Positions 44,775 to 54,695 of a DNA stretch of 64,000 nucleotides are shown in pieces. The stretch spans positions 5,800,001-5,864,000 of the forward strand of contig CM061243.1 in the NCBI GenBank assembly GCA_030848705.1, given 5' to 3'. A model generated the notes under the pieces. The model saw only the letters and a program-made list of their open reading frames with translations. It made no database searches and was not told the origin of the DNA. This stretch comes from Heracleum sosnowskyi. Its lineage: Eukaryota; Streptophyta; Magnoliopsida; Apiales; Apiaceae. The position numbers and the translations under genes are program-made. The stretch's first letter is position 1; every line of letters starts with the position of its first letter.

Positions 44775-47700
44775 TTAGATATCTTTCTGTAGCAAGTTGT
44801 TTAACCTTCGCATGCCAATATTATTTCGCAACTTTTCAAATGTTGATGTGGGCAACGTCTTTGTAAGTATATCCGCCAGATTATCACATGAACGTATTTG
44901 TTGAACCTCAATATCACCATTTTCTTGCAGTTCGTGAGTGTAGAAGAATTTCGGTAAGATGTGCTTTGTTCGATCTCCTTTAATATATCCTTCTTTCAGT
45001 TGTTTGATACAAGCTGAATTATCTTCAAACATAACAGTAGAACTATTTGTGATACTTGGTAATCCACACGATTGTCGAATATGTTGGATGATGGATCGCA
45101 ACCAAACACATTCCCTACTTGCCTCGTGAATTGCCAGTAACTCTACGTGGTTTGATGAAGTTGCAGCCATAGTCTGTTTTGTAGATTTCCAAGAGATAGC
45201 AGTCCCACAATATGTGAATAAATAACCTGTTTGTGATCTTCCAAAGTGAGGATCTGACATGTACCCAGCATCTGCATATCCAACTAGTTGTGATTTCGAG
45301 TTGTTTGAAAAAAACAATCCAAGGTCAATCGTCCCACGAAGATAACTCAAGATATGTTTAATTCCAGCCCAATGTCTTTTAGTTGGATCAGAACTGAATC
45401 TTGCAAGTAGGTTCACAGCAAATGCAATATCGGGTCGTGTGTTGTTTGCGAGGTACATAAGAGCACCAATTGCACTAAGATATGGAACTTCAGGTCCAAG
45501 AGTATCTTCACTTTCTTTTCTAGGACGGAATGGATCTTTTTCAACTTCAAGTGATCGAACAATCATTGGCGTAGTCAGTGGATGAGATTTGTCCATGTAA
45601 AATTGATCAAGAACCTTTTCTGTATAGGTTGACTGATGAACAAATATGCCTGAAGATAAGTGTTCCACCTGTATACCTAAACAAAACTTTGTCTTTCCAA
45701 GATCTTTCATCTCAAACTCATTTTTCAAATAATTAGCAGTGTTAGTAATATCTTCAGAAGTACCAACAATATTTAAATCATCCACATAAACAACAATAAC
45801 AACAAAACCAGTTTGAGACCTTTTAATAAACACACATGGACACACTTGATTATTAATATACCCATCATTCAATAGATATTCACTAAGCCTGTTATACCAC
45901 ATACGACCAGACTGCTTTAAGCCATATATTGATCGTTGTAATTTAACTGAGTATAAATGACGAGGCTTAGTTTCCTCCAATTTTAATCCTTCATGGATTT
46001 TCATATAAACATCACTATCAAGTGATCCATATAGGTAGGCTGTCACAACGTCCATGAGATGCATTTCCAATCTTTCCATACAAGCCAAACCTATTAGAAA
46101 ACGAAAAGTTACTCCATCCATTACCGGAGAGTAAGTTTCATGGTAATCAAATCCATGTCTTTGAGAGAATCCCTGGGCCACTAGTCGGGCCTTATATCTC
46201 ACAATTTCATTTCTCTCATTTCGTTTCCGTACAAATACCCATCTATTCCCCACAGGGATCACACCAGTTGGTGTTTGGACTGCAGGTCCAATTACATTTC
46301 TCTTGCGCAAGGACTGCAATTCCTCTTGGATTGCAATTTTCCATTTTGGCCATTCATCTCTTTGTCGACATTCTTCTATACTTTGTGGTTCAGGATCGGA
46401 GTTCATAGAAATATGATCACATGCCACGGAAAAATCATATATCTCATCAATCTCAGTACTCCCACGATCCAATAATTTCCCATTATGTACATAACTCAAT
46501 GAGATCTCATAATTATCAGGTACTTTTGCTTCTATGGAGGCATGTGCCACTTCAGGAGCAATATCATCTTCTAGAGGTAATCCCACTTCTTGGGGTTTCG
46601 TTATAGCCTCTTCAGGGGCTCGAATCTCTTCAGGAGGTAATACCACTTCTGGGGTATTATCTGGGACACTTGCCATTTCTTGGGCAGGTCCAATCAGTTT
46701 CCGTTTTCGTGGTACAACATCCTTTGCACCAATAGGTCTGCCACGCTTCTGGCGTGGTTTTAAATCACCGTCCAATTTTTCAGGAATTGATTTACGAATA
46801 GGGATTTCAACCCTTGTCGGAGCATTAACAGCAGGTATATGCGATTTTATAATATGTCTAGAATCACTAAAAGCATCAGGCATTTGATTAGCAATATTTT
46901 GCATATGAATAATTCTTTGAACTTCAGATTCACATTGATTAGTACGAGGATCTAAAGCATTCAATCCTGATGTATTCCATGTCAATTCAGAATTTAAATT
47001 ATGCACAACCTTATCTCCCCCTAATGAAGGGAAGACAGACTCATCAAAGTGACAATCTGCATATCGAGCAGTAAACACATCACCAGTCAATGGTTCAAGA
47101 TATCTTATGATAGATGGTGAATCAAAACCTATATATATTCCTTTTCTTCTTTGAGGTCCCATTTTATTTCTTTGTGACGGTGAAATAGGGACATATACGG
47201 CACAACCGAAAACCTTGAAGTGAGATATATCGGGAATTTGACCAAGGGCTAGTTGGTGGGGAGATTGTTTATGATAGGCTGATGGTCTGACCCTTATTAG
47301 GTTCACGACATGTAATATAGCATGACCCCAAACTGATGTGGGTAGTTTGGCTCTGAGAAGTAAACGACGGGAAATAAGTTGAAGTCTCTTGATTAAAGAT
47401 TCTGCCAAACCATTTTGTGTGTGCACGTAAGCTACTGGGTGTTCAACTGAGATTCCTACCGGCGACATACAGTAATCGTTGAAAGTTGAAGATGTAAACT
47501 CAGCAGCATTATCTAGTCGAATTGATTTGATAGGGTGGTCAGGGAATTGAGCTCGTAATTTGATAATTTGAGCGAGTAGTTTGGCAAATGCTGTATTCCG
47601 TGTAGAGAGTAGACAGACGTGAGACCACCTAGTTGATGCATCAATTAAAACCATAAAATACCTAAATGGGCCTGAAGACGGATGAATGGTTCCACAAATG

Positions 47701-48344
47701 TCACCTTGGATCCATTCTAAGAATTTAGGGGATTCGACTTGAACTTTAACAGGGGATGGTCGAACAATTAGTTTTCCTAGAGAACATGCTGAACAAGGAA
47801 GTTCATCTTGTTGTATGATCTTTTGGTTTCTAAGAGGATGTCCCGTAGAATTTTCTAGAATACGTCGCATCATGGAAACTCCAGGATGACCAAGTCTCTC
47901 ATGCCATAAGGTAAGTGATTTTGGGTCTATAATTTTGGGAATAGTGATACTGTGTGACTCAATGATCCTGATTTTTGTGGCGTACAATCCAGAAGAGATT
48001 GAGTGTAGTTTTTCTAAAATTTTCTTGTAGCCTGAAGTGGTTGAAATGATTAAAAGATATTCGTTTCCATCCTCACTAGTAGTTTCAATGTGAAAACCGT
48101 TAAGGCGAATATCTTTGAAACTTAAGAGGTTCCTAGTTGAATTGCTAGAGTACAGGGCATTTGGTATATGAATTTGTGTTCCATTTGGTAGAATAAAACT
48201 AGCCTTCCCAAGACCTTCGATCATATTAGATGTACCCGATATCGTCAATACTTGAGAGTTGGTTTTAGTTAACTGTGAAAAATATTGTCGACTTTGTAGA
48301 ATTGTATGAGTGGTGGCAGAGTCAGCAATGCAAATATCTTCCAT
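44775..48344 (-). CDS. Copia pol polyprotein (protease, integrase, RT, RNase H)
   Basis: Continuous from the ATG at 48344 (MEDICIADSATTH) to the stop at 44775, about 1189 residues with no break; the frame is open further upstream to 48461 but that part is low-complexity and hydrophobic. In order: aspartic protease start (IADSATTH, with DSA where DSG is usual), GAG-pre-integrase zinc finger (WHERLGHP ... CSACSLGK), integrase core with D, D, E (WIQGDICG, RLDNAAEF, NGLAESL), RT (KARLVAQGFSQRHGFDY and YVDDLNIVG), and RNase H (GYADAGYMSDP, SWKSTKQTMAATSSNHVEL). All catalytic positions look intact, so this copy could supply pol activity if expressed. It is read in a different frame from gag and does not overlap it. 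Confidence 0.93.
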   Translation of the reverse strand: MEDICIADSATTHTILQSRQYFSQLTKTNSQVLTISGTSNMIEGLGKASFILPNGTQIHIPNALYSSNSTRNLLSFKDIRLNGFHIETTSEDGNEYLLIISTTSGYKKILEKLHSISSGLYATKIRIIESHSITIPKIIDPKSLTLWHERLGHPGVSMMRRILENSTGHPLRNQKIIQQDELPCSACSLGKLIVRPSPVKVQVESPKFLEWIQGDICGTIHPSSGPFRYFMVLIDASTRWSHVCLLSTRNTAFAKLLAQIIKLRAQFPDHPIKSIRLDNAAEFTSSTFNDYCMSPVGISVEHPVAYVHTQNGLAESLIKRLQLISRRLLLRAKLPTSVWGHAILHVVNLIRVRPSAYHKQSPHQLALGQIPDISHFKVFGCAVYVPISPSQRNKMGPQRRKGIYIGFDSPSIIRYLEPLTGDVFTARYADCHFDESVFPSLGGDKVVHNLNSELTWNTSGLNALDPRTNQCESEVQRIIHMQNIANQMPDAFSDSRHIIKSHIPAVNAPTRVEIPIRKSIPEKLDGDLKPRQKRGRPIGAKDVVPRKRKLIGPAQEMASVPDNTPEVVLPPEEIRAPEEAITKPQEVGLPLEDDIAPEVAHASIEAKVPDNYEISLSYVHNGKLLDRGSTEIDEIYDFSVACDHISMNSDPEPQSIEECRQRDEWPKWKIAIQEELQSLRKRNVIGPAVQTPTGVIPVGNRWVFVRKRNERNEIVRYKARLVAQGFSQRHGFDYHETYSPVMDGVTFRFLIGLACMERLEMHLMDVVTAYLYGSLDSDVYMKIHEGLKLEETKPRHLYSVKLQRSIYGLKQSGRMWYNRLSEYLLNDGYINNQVCPCVFIKRSQTGFVVIVVYVDDLNIVGTSEDITNTANYLKNEFEMKDLGKTKFCLGIQVEHLSSGIFVHQSTYTEKVLDQFYMDKSHPLTTPMIVRSLEVEKDPFRPRKESEDTLGPEVPYLSAIGALMYLANNTRPDIAFAVNLLARFSSDPTKRHWAGIKHILSYLRGTIDLGLFFSNNSKSQLVGYADAGYMSDPHFGRSQTGYLFTYCGTAISWKSTKQTMAATSSNHVELLAIHEASRECVWLRSIIQHIRQSCGLPSITNSSTVMFEDNSACIKQLKEGYIKGDRTKHILPKFFYTHELQENGDIEVQQIRSCDNLADILTKTLPTSTFEKLRNNIGMRRLNNLLQKDI

Positions 48345-48453
48345 ACTTACTCTGAATACACACATAAATAAATAAACGATATTTTCATTAAAACAAGTAC
48401 ACGAAACAGAAATATATAGAACATTACATAGAAAGAAAAAGCGTACATAAAAA

Positions 48454-49479
48454 CTATTCATCTAGGTCATAATAAAGATTAGTCCTATTATCTAGTTCAT
48501 TTGCGGTCTTGTTGATTGGTTCATCATTAAAACTTGCCAAATTTGTTTCTACCCTTTGTCCATTCTGATTTTTAGATGACTCGTAAAGTTTTACAAGATG
48601 TTCAGGTGTGCGACAAGTACGGGTCCAATGCCCATGAGCCCCACATCTAAAGCAGATATCTCTAGTGTCACCTTCCTGCGGTGCCTTTCTTTTATTTGGT
48701 ACATCATTTTACCACTTCTGGTGGCCAGAGTTGTTGTAGCCATCACGCTGCCACTTCAGGTGGCCAGAGTTATAATGATTTCGAAACCGACCACGAAAAT
48801 TTCCACGTCCACGGTTTCGTCCATAACCTCGTCCTCCTCTATGCCCTTTCCCACGCTCATTCTTCCGGAATGACGTGTTATGTACTTCGGGTAACTGGGC
48901 AGAACCTGTGGGACGTATCTGATGATTTTTCAGCAACAACTCATTATTCTTTTCAGCTACAAGAAGGAGGGATATCAGCTCACTATATTTCTGAAAATTG
49001 CGTTCCCTGTATTGTTGCTCCAGGATCATGGTGTTGGGGTGAAAGGTTGAGAGGGTCTTTTCGATCATGCCAGCATCAGTAATATTCTCACCACACAAAA
49101 TCAGTTTTGAACTTATTTTGAACAGGGCAGAATTATATTCAGCAACAGATTTAAAATCTTGCAACCTTATATTAATCCACTCATAACGGGCATGTGGCAA
49201 ATGGACAAGTTTCTGGTGATCAAATCTATCTTTAAGATTGTTCCAAAGAGTGAGTGGGTTTTTGACAGTTAGGTATTCAGATTTTAAATTTTCATGAATG
49301 TGATGTCTGAGAAAAATGATAGCTTTGGCATTTTGTTCAACATTTGAGGTTTTTCCTGATTCTGTGGTGTCTTTTAATCCGTTAGCACTAAGGTGTAATT
49401 CCGCATCTAGCACCCATGATAGATAATTGTCCCCAGACACATCCAAAGCAACAAACTCTAATTTTGCAAGGTTTGTCAT
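48454..49479 (-). pseudogene. Copia gag, one in-frame stop before the zinc knuckle
   Basis: The frame from ATG 49479 (MTNLAKLEFVALDVSGDNYL) runs 256 codons through a UBN2/gag domain and an Arg/Gly-rich tail (RGGRGYGRNRGRG) to TAA at 48709-48711. The same frame then continues through the CCHC knuckle CFRCGAHGHWTRTC (about 48666-48625) to TAG at 48454-48456. The stop separates the capsid-like part from the knuckle. Pol starts 110 bases further on in another frame. Apart from the stop, gag looks well preserved. Confidence 0.85.
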
Positions 49480-49782
49480 TCTGATAAAGATTTGAACATG
49501 ATAAAATGTCGCACATCAAGATTTAAACAATTAATTAAATTTATATGTATATATTAATAATTTAATTCAAAAGTTACGACGGCATAGCCGACCACAAAAC
49601 TTTTGAATATTACTTGACGGCAGAGCCATCTTTATAGTAGTATTGACGGCATAGCCATCTTTAATATTAAACAATAATAAATTAATAAATTAAAATGACT
49701 AATAAAAATGATAATCTTTAAAATTAAATCGTACCTCCTTTGTTGAACAAACTTCAGTTGGCAGAGACTCGTGCTGATAACG
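49480..49782. other. Copia 5' untranslated leader
   Basis: On the minus strand this lies between the 5' LTR and gag. It includes the primer-site-like TTATCAGCACGAGTC and three direct repeats containing ACGGCATAGCC or ACGGCAGAGCC near 49577-49660. Confidence 0.7.
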
Positions 49783-50062
49783 TGTTATAACAATATATAT
49801 AAAATATAATAAAACAAGTAACTTAGTTAATATGCAACGAAAAACATTTTACGGAGGAAGAGAGAGTTCATCTTTTCACTTCTTTTATATATCCTCAAAT
49901 GGGTTTGTACATGTCCTATTTATAGGATAAGTTAACCGACTAACAATAATAAAATAATGACTTTGCCGCCTTTACTATTGTAGGATTGAAGTTTCTCGTG
50001 TACACATACAAGTCAGTGACGTGTCTGCACCGTGTCCACATTATCAATCATATGTTATAATA
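49783..50062 (-). repeat. 5' LTR of the copia element
   Basis: 280 bp, same ends as the LTR at 44358-44637. It would promote transcription leftwards. A TATATAT-type box is near its left end and TATAAATA appears on the minus strand near 49917. Confidence 0.95.
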
Positions 50063-50322
50063 TGAATATAATTTTTTTTTTCAATTCCGATATAATAATA
50101 TTCGATAAACGAATAACTTCATCAAATGAATAATTCACCGTGTACCAAGAATATTCATTTATCCAGGTTAACTGTGCAATACTTCAGGTCCAGTTTAATT
50201 ATTTATACTTTGGCCCAAATTGGTCAAAACGAAAATAACAGAGTACATACATAAAGTCAAAAACCCTACAAGAAAAATAGACCAGTCATTCATAAACCCT
50301 CAGTCCCTCGCAGCCTTTCCTA

Positions 50323-51699
50323 ATGGCTTCTACACATAATAATTATATACCAGCTGAATTGCTGCTCAAGATTTTTTTACCACAACCTGTCAAGTCTCTT
50401 TTGCGTCTACAATGTGTTTGCAAATTATGGTATCAAGTGATTTCCAGTAACTCCTTCATCGAAGCCCATTTCGGCCATCATAAAACCACCGCTGACAAGT
50501 ATATTTTACGAGGTAACGATAAAATTTGCTCAATAAGTTTCATCGATGGTCGATCGAATAATGTTCTTATTGAATCCCACAACTGCAACATGATTCATCG
50601 TATCTTTGGTAGTGAACCACAATGGTGTCTCGATAAAGTTCACGGAATTTGTAACGGGTTAGTATGTCTGTCTGATTGCAACACGTTGCATGGTAGCGTA
50701 TTTTTATGGAATCCGATTGTTAATAAAGTGAAAAAACTTCCGATAATTGGGCTCGAAACTAAGAATGCATGGCGTACTTATTTGTGTTTTGGGTATTACG
50801 ATGATGATTACAAGGTAATTAAGGTTGCTCCTTTTCCGGACATGTACCATGTCTATGTCTATGGTTTGAGCACTAATTGTTGGGAGTTATATAAATTTGA
50901 CATCACCGGTGATGGTGATGGTGATGGTGATGATGATGGCGTTGATGATGTTGCGAATAGGTTTGGTGTATTGACTTATCCAAAGGCCAGGTTCGTTAAT
51001 GGTGTTGCATATTTCGTAAAACAATCTTCATATGGTCATCGCCATCGAATTTTATGTTTTGATTTGAGTTGTGAGATGACCACAGAAATAAACTTCCCTG
51101 AAGAATATGAAAATTTTGCGTCTTACCGTAACTTTACTTTGGAAGAATATGAAGAATCAATAGCTCTTATAGAGCTTGCTGGTGGTCATAATGACCGAAG
51201 TATGTTTCATAGCCTGGTGATGTGGGTACTGAGAGTGGAACCAAGTCGCAACTCGTTTTCATGGGATAAGAAGTATACTCTTGAATCGGGAAAATATTAC
51301 TTGTATCTGAAAGATTTCATAAATAACGAAAATCTTGTGATAAAGAGGGCGCCTCGTTCAAGAAAGCACTCACCTCAGTATTTCTTGTACAATGTACATG
51401 AAGCAGATAGCAAACGGCACCCGTTTAAAATTTTAACGGATAAAATTGAGGATAAGGATGAGGATGAGGATTATGATTATTGGGGTATGGATGATTGGGG
51501 AATGCTTCTCGAGGAGAAGCTTGTTTTACTTGATGAAACTACCATACCTCCTTTTGTGGAGACGCAGTCCTGTTCCGCTAATGCTACAGGAAGAAGAAAG
51601 AAAGAAAATGAAGATAGAGTGATTCATCGGGGGAGACTAACGAAGGAAGCTACAAGGAGAATAATTTTATCCAACAAGTTCAACGGGATCTCCATTTGA
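50323..51699 (+). CDS. F-box protein with F-box-associated domain (copy 3)
   Basis: Intronless, 458 residues, first ATG. The F-box is at about 7-45 (YIPAELLLKIFLPQPVKSLL, LQCVCKLWYQVI), followed by the same associated-domain blocks as the gene at 41684 (ICNGLVCLSD, VFLWNPIVNKVKKLP, CFGYYDDDYKVIKV, WGMLLEEKLVLLDE) and the same basic C-terminus (RGRLTKEATRRIILSNKF). The acidic insert is longer and coded by mixed GAT/GGT repeats (GDGDGDGDDDGVDD). The two genes are collinear throughout, so both are probably functional adaptors that may differ in target. The copia element lies immediately upstream, its 5' LTR ending 260 bases before this start codon. A Stowaway MITE lies 84 bases after the stop. 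Confidence 0.92.
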   Translation: MASTHNNYIPAELLLKIFLPQPVKSLLRLQCVCKLWYQVISSNSFIEAHFGHHKTTADKYILRGNDKICSISFIDGRSNNVLIESHNCNMIHRIFGSEPQWCLDKVHGICNGLVCLSDCNTLHGSVFLWNPIVNKVKKLPIIGLETKNAWRTYLCFGYYDDDYKVIKVAPFPDMYHVYVYGLSTNCWELYKFDITGDGDGDGDDDGVDDVANRFGVLTYPKARFVNGVAYFVKQSSYGHRHRILCFDLSCEMTTEINFPEEYENFASYRNFTLEEYEESIALIELAGGHNDRSMFHSLVMWVLRVEPSRNSFSWDKKYTLESGKYYLYLKDFINNENLVIKRAPRSRKHSPQYFLYNVHEADSKRHPFKILTDKIEDKDEDEDYDYWGMDDWGMLLEEKLVLLDETTIPPFVETQSCSANATGRRKKENEDRVIHRGRLTKEATRRIILSNKFNGISI

Positions 51700-51782
51700 T
51701 TAACAAGTTCAAAGATGAACAAAGTAGTTGCAGAAAATAAGATTATGGCTGTGTAGGTCTTGCGGGAAATGGATGACAATTA

Positions 51783-51981
51783 CTCCCTCCGTTCCATCCA
51801 TTTGTTAACATTTGGAAAAGTGGGTAATTTTTTTTATTCTGAATAAAAGTTTAATGTTCAAATTTTTATTCAAAAAGAAAAAATTTGAAAAATAAGTAAT
51901 GAAATTATACTTTCTAAGAGTCTTAAAATGTGTGTCGAAACTTCTATTTAAAATGTTAACAAATGGATGAGACGGAGGGAG
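51783..51981. mobile_element. Stowaway (Tc1/mariner) MITE
   Basis: 199 bp with termini CTCCCTCCGTTCC and GACGGAGGGAG, flanked by TA on each side (51781-51782, 51982-51983). This is the standard Stowaway structure in plants. No coding. Confidence 0.95.
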
Positions 51982-54695
51982 TAGTAGATTACTTTTTTCT
52001 CCAAGTCATGTATTTGCATCAAGAATGTTCTTAAATATATAAATTAAATGTGTTTCTATTGCATACTCCTACTTATTGTCAATTAGTCACCACCAAACTG
52101 TATGTCAGACTGTATGTAGCTTCTGCAGTTCTGTGTAATCTATGCGGCATAAGGATTCTTGCGCTATACATTAGATGCGGATTGATCCCAAAGAAAGGGG
52201 TTGTCATTTCTGCATTTATGTATAGTTTTTTATAAAATTTCAATAACAATGTAAAGTTCTTTTATATCACCTATAGACTACAGTATGTGTGTGAGTGTTT
52301 TGTTTGCACTCATGCAGTGTACCAGTGTCTCATCACATTGTTAGATACTTAGATAAAATGGATAGTTTTTTATAAGCTAGTTCTTTCTAGTTTGGGCATG
52401 GAAGTAATAACTTTCTTTGATTTAACTACTAATAGCCTAGTCAGCATAGATTTAGGTTATATGCCGTTGAGGCATCTGGTATCATGCACCAATAACAAAC
52501 TTCCTGTAGATTGGAATAAAGTTGCCTGTTGTCGATCAATCTGTTGCAGACACTTTTTGAGTTCACAAATTTTCCAAGATGAGTGATGCTTTATATATAG
52601 TACTGATCATGGTTTATATTCAGATTTATAATCTCAATCATCCTAAAAGATGTGATGGCATTAGAATTTATCACGCATTCTTGTGCTGCTCTGTTCTTTT
52701 AGTTTCACACAGCTAATGATTTACTGCGATTACAGATGTTTGTATAGTTAAGCACATCATAACTAGTATCTCGAGGTTGCACCAGAGAAAATGAATGTTG
52801 ATGCAGGTTCTACAGCAGCATCAGCCACTGGAACCAGTAGTCAGCCACAGTAAGTAATTAATTTATGCCACTGCTCTCTGCTCTCTGCTCTTTGTTTGAC
52901 ACTGTCAATTGATTTCTGTTGTTTGGGATTTATAATTGCTATTATTGTTATTTTAGAATGATCCAAAAAGAAGTGGTTTTTGCAAAGCAATATTTCATTT
53001 TGTGATGTGGAAAAACCTTTGATTATACCTTTTCAGCACTACCTTGTTTTGTTATTTTTCAGTTTTACAGCACTGGACACAGCCTTGGTACAACCTGTGA
53101 CTTTGTCTATTTTTCTTGAGTTTTACAGCACTAATTTGGTTGAGTTGTCACTAGTTACAGCACTGTTATCTTCAGCATTCTTGTAATAAAATACTGCAAG
53201 TCTGCAACTAGCATTTAGAATAAGGAAACTCTGTATTCACCATAGACTTTTGTTTGCAGCCCATTCCAAGTTCACTAATGTGAAGCATTAATGAAATAGC
53301 AATAGAAATTTGAAGAATTGAAGCTGCATTTACTTTACCATTCCTGAAAATTTGTACGAACTGAAGTAGTGGATAGAACTATGAACGATAACACAAAAAT
53401 AGTACGAATTGAATTAATTTCAAGCAAATGGAGTGTAAAGCTTTATTTTCTTCCCATTATTCTGAAATTCGGATGCTTTAATTTGTCATACATATACGTG
53501 TTTATTCTATTCCCAGAGCGCTGGTGTTGCCTCATATGTCCAGGGCCAAGATGCTTAGTTTTATTTCCTTTTCTCAGCTCATACAATTCAGGCAGAGCTA
53601 CCTTTTTACATAATGTCAGTAAAAGACATGATGTCATGTAGGTTATCGTTCTTAATTAAATGGCCAAGGTTTGTGATTATATGGAACGGGTGTATCAGGC
53701 TTGCATATCTGAGTCACAGTTGTATGTTAATCAAATGGTGTATCATGGAGATTTCGCTTCTCATTGAAATGGATCTCCCAACCAAACACTGTCAACTAGT
53801 ACTCCCCTGATTTGCCTGTGAGAAACATAAGAAAGTTTACATGACTAAAACATTCAAATTCGACTAAAACCTGACTGCTACTGTTTTTTCAGGTTTCAAT
53901 ATCTATTTGAGTTTGGATAGATCTGTCTTACTTGTTGCAAGTTCTGCACCAGCTGCAGAAATTCATTGCAATCTGCATATTCAGTACACGCATTGTACTA
54001 CTAAATTTGTTCGCTGATCGACCTTTTTCTTTGTTTCTTCTCTTTTTTTTCTCAGACCGCCAAGGAGTTTCTGCATGTGTATCTATTTTTTTAAACATTG
54101 TTTTGTTCTTTTATATCACCTATAGAATTTATAATGCATTCTTGTGCCACTCTGTTCTCTTAATTTCACACAGTCAATGATTTACTGCGAGTACAGATGT
54201 TTGTCTAGTTAAGCACACAGTCCACAACTAGTTTCTAGAGGTTGCATGGGGATGATGTAATCATTGAGTAGAAGCAGTATTAATTAAAATTAAATATGTA
54301 ATATGTATCAAGATTGTTCTTAAAGATATAAATGAAATGTGCTTGTATTTCATACTCGAACTTATTGCCGATATTAGTCACCAGACTCACCACCAAAATG
54401 TATATCAGTATGTAGCTTCTGGGTAATCTAAAGCAAGAAAAAACACACATGAAGGTAATACAACTGCCTAAATTGACTTCTGCTGCACAATAATCCCTTG
54501 TTGATAAGTGCATGTTTGATCCTGCCGATCATGTGTTGTGCTGCTGAAATCATTAACTTTGATGGCACTGGATTTCAGAATCCTTTTATTCGGTGAACTA
54601 TTCTTTGGAGACCGTAAATATTCCTAGGACATAGTTAAAACTTGATACAAACTCATTTTAAACAACTTTTCTTATACTACGATAATTAAAATATA
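51982..54695. other. F-box tandem-unit 3' flanks, no intact gene
   Basis: 52360-52790 and, in part, 54110-54260 are copies of the F-box downstream flank (GCATTAGAATTTATCACGCA, TTTACTGCGATTACAGATGT, TAGTTAAGCACA). At 52392-52586 an open frame, ITFFDLTTNSLVSIDLGYM, is matched by a broken version after the pseudogene, so it may be a relic of older coding. At 52791 a short open stretch (MNVDAGSTAASATG ...) ends at a good donor, GTAAGTA (52851-52857), but no following exon is recognised. 52860-54100 shows nothing else. Confidence 0.5.

Larger units (their letters stand above)
44358..50062 (-). mobile_element. Ty1/copia LTR retrotransposon, full-length and young
   Basis: 5705 bp on the minus strand, bounded by the 5-bp target duplication TGAAT (44353-44357 and 50063-50067). 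LTRs are 280 bp each. A polypurine tract (AAGGGGGAG on the minus strand) lies next to the 3' LTR at 44638-44646, and a primer-site-like TTATCAGCACGAGTC follows the 5' LTR. The domain order gag, protease, integrase, RT, RNase H is diagnostic of Ty1/copia. One stop in gag and a gag/pol frame change are the only visible defects. It is inserted inside the F-box tandem array. Confidence 0.96.

Noticed and set aside
46534..46887. Plus-strand open frame of 117 codons within the copia element
   Set aside because: Shadow of the minus-strand pol linker region between integrase and reverse transcriptase.
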